From Acanthococcus lagerstroemiae (lineage: Eukaryota; Arthropoda; Insecta; Hemiptera; Eriococcidae): DNA of 64,000 nt. The stretch's first letter is position 1. Each line of letters begins with the position of its first letter. The stretch covers positions 58,085,722 to 58,149,721 of the forward strand of contig CM063112.1 in assembly GCA_031841125.1 (NCBI GenBank), written 5' to 3'. Below are positions 59,606-64,000 of this stretch, piece after piece. Under the pieces are notes generated by a model. The model was not told the origin of the DNA. It did not search any database and worked only from the letters and a program-made list of their open reading frames with translations. The position numbers and the translations under genes were made by a program.

Positions 59606-60170
59606 GAGAATAACGATCTTCTCGAGCATTGGATTCATTTTTGAACTCATTCAAACTCCACTCCTTTTCTTTTGGGTTTCACAAGGAGATGGTGCTGATG
59701 AGAATTTACAATTTTTTTACTTGTACTCCAGGCAGATACAAATGGCTAGGCAGTGTTCTGGGTGAAGATTTAAGGTCACTGAACCTTATTAATTCTCCGT
59801 CACGAATAATATAAAGAAATGCTTATATATGATTCCAACACTAATTCTCATGTGGAGGTTAAAAACAACAAATTTCTACGAGTATAAAAACGACCTCACA
59901 AGTGAATTCAGTTATCGGAAAACTTTGTATTGTCATCGTAAATTGAACTGTTCCACGGAAGTGAAGGGGGCGGAGTAAAAACAGTTTACATACATAAAAT
60001 TTCACCGAAATTTTCAGTTTACAGACAAAAACAAGAAGTCTCACGAGCCTAAAAATGTTAGTTGATAAGCTTTAAAATATAGTTTCCCCCTTGGCTATTG
60101 ATGGGGGTATGTTCCTGTGTCACCCCTTCCCTTACTTAAACCACTGATCTAATCTGATATTATTCATTAA

Positions 60171-61120
60171 ACAGCTCCCCTTCAGAACTTGGAGAAGAGG
60201 GGTTTCTTCTCTTGTAATTTTGCTCTCAATCCGAGCCCTGGAATTCGCCCTCTTCGAACATTACTTCAGAGACGTCGGGGAAGTTGTTAGGGCTGTCTTA
60301 GCCCTCTTCTCTTCAGGCCGAAAAACCGGCCTAGGTCGAAATCTGGCGAGTTGCTACGTGGGCTCGAGCCTGGGACCTCCGGATTCTAAGGCCAACGCGC
60401 TATCCACGCGGCCAACCAGATGTTAAAGACTTAATAACCTCAAAGTGGATTCATCCCAGCTCATAATTTTCATCAGACTTCAGCTCGAGCTTTGGCTGGT
60501 AATTTTCATCGGGCTCCGGCAGTCTTCATGGTTCAAGCTCCAACGAAAACTTGATTTTTGTTCCGATTTTGGTTGTTTTTAAGGGGAAAGGGAAGGGTAC
60601 AGGGCGAGAGAAAGGAAAGTGCAACGAGGTTGAAGGGCCACAGCTAGTCGGAGTCGAATCTGAAGCCAGAAATTGACTCTAATTTTGGTAAAATTCTAAA
60701 ACTGGCTCCGAAGTCAGCAAATCATTTTTTCAGGCTCTGACTCCAGCTTCAACAAATTCTGATCCTACTCATCAACAGCTTCCCTTCAGAGTTCGAAGAG
60801 GAGCGGTTAAAGGCATGATAACCTCGAAGTGGATTCAACGTCCCGGCTCATATAATTATTTCTATCAGACAAGGGCTCGAGTTCCGACAAATAATTTTCA
60901 TCAGGCCTCGGGGAAAAAGTCTCTACAACTCAGGCTCCGCCGAAAATTTGATTCTTGCCCTAATTCCGGTTATTTTTAATGGAAAAGGGAAGGATGAGAG
61001 GTCAAGGGAAAGACGTGGTGGTGGCAAGGGGGAAGGACTACAACTGAAATCAGAGCTTAATTTGAAGAAAGAAACTGACTTCGGTTTTGATAAAATTCTG
61101 AAGTGGACTCCAGCTCTAGC
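60171..61120. repeat. tandem duplication, unit about 600 bp, SINE in first unit
   Basis: Unit 1 (60171 onward) and unit 2 (about 60775 onward) share CAGCTTCCCTTCAGA, TAACCTCAAAGTGGATTCA, TAATTTTCATC, GGCTC, AAAATTTGATTNTTG and GGAAAGGGAAGG in the same order. Unit 1 has a SINE inserted where unit 2 reads straight through (GAGGAGCGGTTAAAGGC). CTCCGGCTCC-rich degenerate repeats extend to about 61480. Confidence 0.7.
60225..60422 (-). mobile_element. tRNA-derived SINE, copy 3
   Basis: Minus orientation. Head TGGTTGGCCGCGTGGATAGC (A-box side) at 60401-60420, B-box near 60363-60372, body with GGCCTAGGTCG-type, GCCGGTTTTTCGG and GAGGGCTAAGACAGCCC words, and end GGGCGAATTCCAGGGCTCGG. Same family as 28534, 32656 and 61127. 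Confidence 0.88.
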
Positions 61121-61126
61121 AAATAA

Positions 61127-61330
61127 GAGGTCTGGTTGGCCGAGTGGATAGCGCGTTGATCTCAGAATCCGGAGGTCCCGGGTTCACTCGTCAGAATGTT
61201 CGACCTAGGTCGGTTTTTCGGCCAGAAAGGAAGAGGGCTGAGACAGCCCCAAAAGCCACCCCGACATCTCTGAAGTAATGCTCGAAAGGGCGGATTCCAG
61301 GACTCGGATGGAAAGCAAATTAGAAAAAGA
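61127..61330 (+). mobile_element. tRNA-derived SINE, copy 4
   Basis: Head GAGGTCTGGTTGGCCGAGTG, body CGACCTAGGTCGGTTTTTCG, GAGGGCTGAGACAGCCC, CGACATCTCTGAAGTAATGC, GAAAGGGCGGATTCCAGG, with a short A-rich end. The B-box region (CCGGGTTCACTCG) is damaged, so this copy is probably not transcribed. Confidence 0.88.
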
Positions 61331-61489
61331 GCTCTAGCAGATAATTTTCTGGAATTCTGGCTCCAATGAATAATTTTTTCCGGATTCCGGCTCCGGCCTC
61401 AGTAAATGATTTTTTTCAGACTCCATCTCCCTTAGGAAATTATCGACTTCGAGGCTCCCAACTCCGGCTACCTCGTTAGGACTTTTATC

Positions 61490-63078
61490 CCCCCCCCCCC
61501 CCGCAGAACTTCAATGTAAGTTCCAGCAATCTGAGCTCTCGACTGAGTTTCTTTTCAGGTGAAGGGGAGGGCGCTTATAAGATACTACAGGAATGAAGTT
61601 ATAAATCTTGACTCTACGCACGTGGATCTTTGAATCTTAGGACTGCGGCTCATTTTGCTCTCAATAAAAAAGAGATCGCAAATTTGAATTTTACGTACAG
61701 TAATATAAGGAAAATACACGAGAAGATAAGAACGCCCTATAAGCGAAGAAAGACAAAGAGACAAATAGAACAGACACACGAATGAAAGAGCCTATAAGAA
61801 GAGTGGGAAGATAGATAGAGAAGACTGAGACATGCAAAGCATACAATATCCTTCACCAGATTCAGAGAGCTGGAAAACGCTTTGCTCTCGAATTCTGGAT
61901 CAGGGTTTCCGACTGTAAGTTAGCTAGGCACACGGGTGAAAGCATATACTGAATACAAAATGCAGAAATCTGGATAAGTCTTCTCTTGGTTCCTAGTTTC
62001 TCCGACGCGGGAGGAATCGGCTGCCTTGTTCTGCCAGCCTGTCTTCTTCTTTGGCCATCTGCTGGTCCATCTGACAAGATGGCTGACTGATTCTCAATTT
62101 GTCGCCCGGCCTATTTGCCTGCTCATTTGTCAAGCGGAACGGATGACTGTCTAATTCTCTCATCAGTTTACCAGCCTTTCATCTTGCATCTCCATCCGGC
62201 TTGCCAGCCAGCTGTCAGTAGGACTGCTGAATATCTGTTTAGGTGTCGTTGCACCCGACGTATCCGATGCTGAGGCAGTGCACGTACACTGACTGGGCAC
62301 AATGGTTCCCTATCAAGTCAACGTGAGAGATCAGGAGTCAGACTCCCCGGGCGGCCACCTCACGTACTCCTGGTAGAGAACAGAGACATCTGCCCTATTT
62401 GCGTAAAATGGACACGCAAACTATTGAACAACCTCGACTAATTAACTCGTGAACGTGAGAAGCTCTACGTGCGGCGAAAACGAGATCCGGCAATCAAAAG
62501 CGACTTAGAAAGTACAAAAACCAGCATCAGCCCGACTTCACTGCCTTCTCGGAGTCGATTTTGGCAGGGCCTAACCGACGCCTCGGTCGAGCAAAACACC
62601 CCACAAAAATGGCTGCCAACCTGTCTGACCCTCTGGCGATTTCCCAGTCTGACTTAACCTGCCTGTTTGACTCTCCGACGGTTTCCCAATCCAACTGACC
62701 GACAGAAATTCTTCACGTCTGACTGTGTACTGGGATAAAAATTCTTGCGATTCTTCGCATGTCAGTTGGGTGCCTTGAGTTCTTTTCCGCCATTACGGTC
62801 ACACGTTCACGATGAAGAAAGAAGATGAGGAACGCCCAGGCTCGTGACATGAAACGCGTGGCCGTGCGGGGCTGGATGAAAGATGTAGGAGTTGTGAAGG
62901 ATATCGCGATTTCGTCTGACTTGGAAGACTGTACAGTGAAAAACGATGCAGCAAGAGCTTCCCCAGCAGTCTGGGCTCAGTAAATCGTTTGGTTTGGCCA
63001 GCGAACAAACGCATACCCGGATTTCTCCACATTGAAAGAGAGGGGAGGAAGGGGAGGGGGACAGAACGAAAGAAAAAC

Positions 63079-63079
<1 letters not shown>
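61490..63079. other. no gene recognised
   Basis: A poly-C run at 61490-61502, then mixed sequence. ORFs of 62-71 codons have no recognisable features. Confidence 0.35.
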
Positions 63080-63160
<81 letters not shown>

Positions 63161-63172
63161 TGAGAGAGAGCT
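63080..63172. repeat. (AAAG)n microsatellite passing into (GA)n
   Basis: About 18 AAAG units followed by GAGAGAGAG. It creates the long low-complexity ORFs (Phe/Leu/Ser-rich or Lys/Glu-rich) on both strands here, which are not genes. Confidence 0.95.
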
Positions 63173-64000
63173 TCTGCAACTCGCGTACAAGATGCGATCG
63201 GTGGGGCAAGCAGGTAGGTGGGCGGACAGAAGCCGAAAAAGGCGTTCGCGTATTAGAACGCTGTGCGAAAACGGCCGCGAAGCCCTTCTCCCCCCTCCCC
63301 ACGCTTGCGTAACACTGAAAATTCCTGTGCTATTGACCGTGGGCGACCTTGGAAGACGCGCTTTCCCATGAGCAACCGTAAAAAACAAGGCTATCCTCGC
63401 TGGTACAAATTTAACGCATTTCGCCGACCGCCGCTTTCGTTTGTCTTTCTTCTCTCGCACGCCCGCCAAACATTCGCTGCGCCCTTCCCCGACCACCCTT
63501 CGTCGTTCTGCTGTTTACTTCTCCCCTCGCCCTCCGCTCCAAACGCTAGAAAATTTTCCGCGTCCCGCCAGCGTGCACGGCCGGATCGTAAAAATTTCTC
63601 GTCGTCACACACACACCCATTGTTCATTGTGAGTGTGCGTGCGAACCCGCAGTCAATTACACGCCCGAGCCGAAATGAAAAAGAGGAAAGGCAAGGCAAA
63701 GGCTATCGTACCCGATCGAATGCAGAGTCGTCACGGCTGCGCCCCTCAACCCCCTGATGATGACGGATGACCGAGGCCGTCGCACGTAAAACGATGCACG
63801 GCCGTACGGCCCGTTTCGAATTTATAATAACGCTATGCCGCCGCCGCCGCTGGTCGCTTATTGCCCCACCTGCCCCTACACTACGCGAGTGTGCTTTCGC
63901 CGAGGCACACACGTGTATGAAATAGAAAGTTGCGTTAGATTGCATCGCACGTAGCACGAAAAACCGCCGACGACTACTGCGGCCGGGTAACGGCACAGGC
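63173..64000. other. CpG-rich right end, no gene recognised
   Basis: CpG-dense sequence with short overlapping ORFs on both strands and (CA)n near 63607-63618. It could be a promoter region or first exon of a gene beyond the window; nothing coding is convincing. Confidence 0.3.

Noticed and set aside
62799..63496. Long minus-strand ORFs of 167 and 229 codons
   Set aside because: They run through the (AAAG)n microsatellite and are Phe/Leu/Ser low complexity; no start context, domain or splice support.

Overview
The window is nuclear DNA of an arthropod, almost certainly an insect. It has short spliced coding exons with GT-AG introns, large AT-rich introns, tRNA-derived SINEs, LINE fragments, many small inverted-repeat transposons and satellite-like arrays. 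No bacterial gene, operon, rRNA, CRISPR array or intact tRNA gene was seen.

The one host gene I can reconstruct is a bHLH-PAS transcription factor on the minus strand, best read as Methoprene-tolerant (Met), the juvenile hormone receptor. Nine exons (30891 down to 3426) join in one continuous reading frame of about 750 residues with compatible splice phases at every junction. They encode the bHLH, PAS-A (split over three exons), PAS-B (split over three exons) and a long disordered tail. The exons before the bHLH and after 3426 were not found, so both protein ends are missing. A CpG-rich stretch at 46.4-47.95 kb is a possible but unproven promoter or 5' UTR region.

The rest is mostly repeats. 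From left to right: a degenerate satellite of about 340 bp unit (1-2740) holding a 171-bp MITE with 9-bp target duplications; AGTAGT-rich arrays filling introns of Met (7.25-15.1 kb) that carry younger TA-flanked MITEs; a LINE 3' end (16.2-16.8 kb); a decayed transposase with inverted subterminal motifs (16.9-18.0 kb); a large foldback (19.7-20.7 kb); and a LINE tail hit by a hAT-like element (21.6-22.4 kb). Upstream of the bHLH exon lie SINEs, tandem duplications (29.7-30.2, 33.0-34.7, 38.0-38.2 kb), long palindromes (36.2-36.5, 38.6-38.9 kb), a LINE fragment (42.3-42.9 kb), more hAT-like and TA-flanked elements (43.4-44.9 kb), and a 3.8-kb transposon with long inverted repeats and a cysteine-rich spliced gene (48.9-52.7 kb), itself invaded by a LINE. 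A second composite element lies at 54.4-57.0 kb, SINEs and duplications at 60.2-61.5 kb, and CpG-rich unassigned sequence at the right end.

The most interesting items are the exon-by-exon Met gene, three non-autonomous hAT-like elements that share the target site GTCATNNT, and the long-inverted-repeat transposon whose protein belongs to a poorly described cysteine-rich family. All coordinates were read by eye; no search or alignment program was run.
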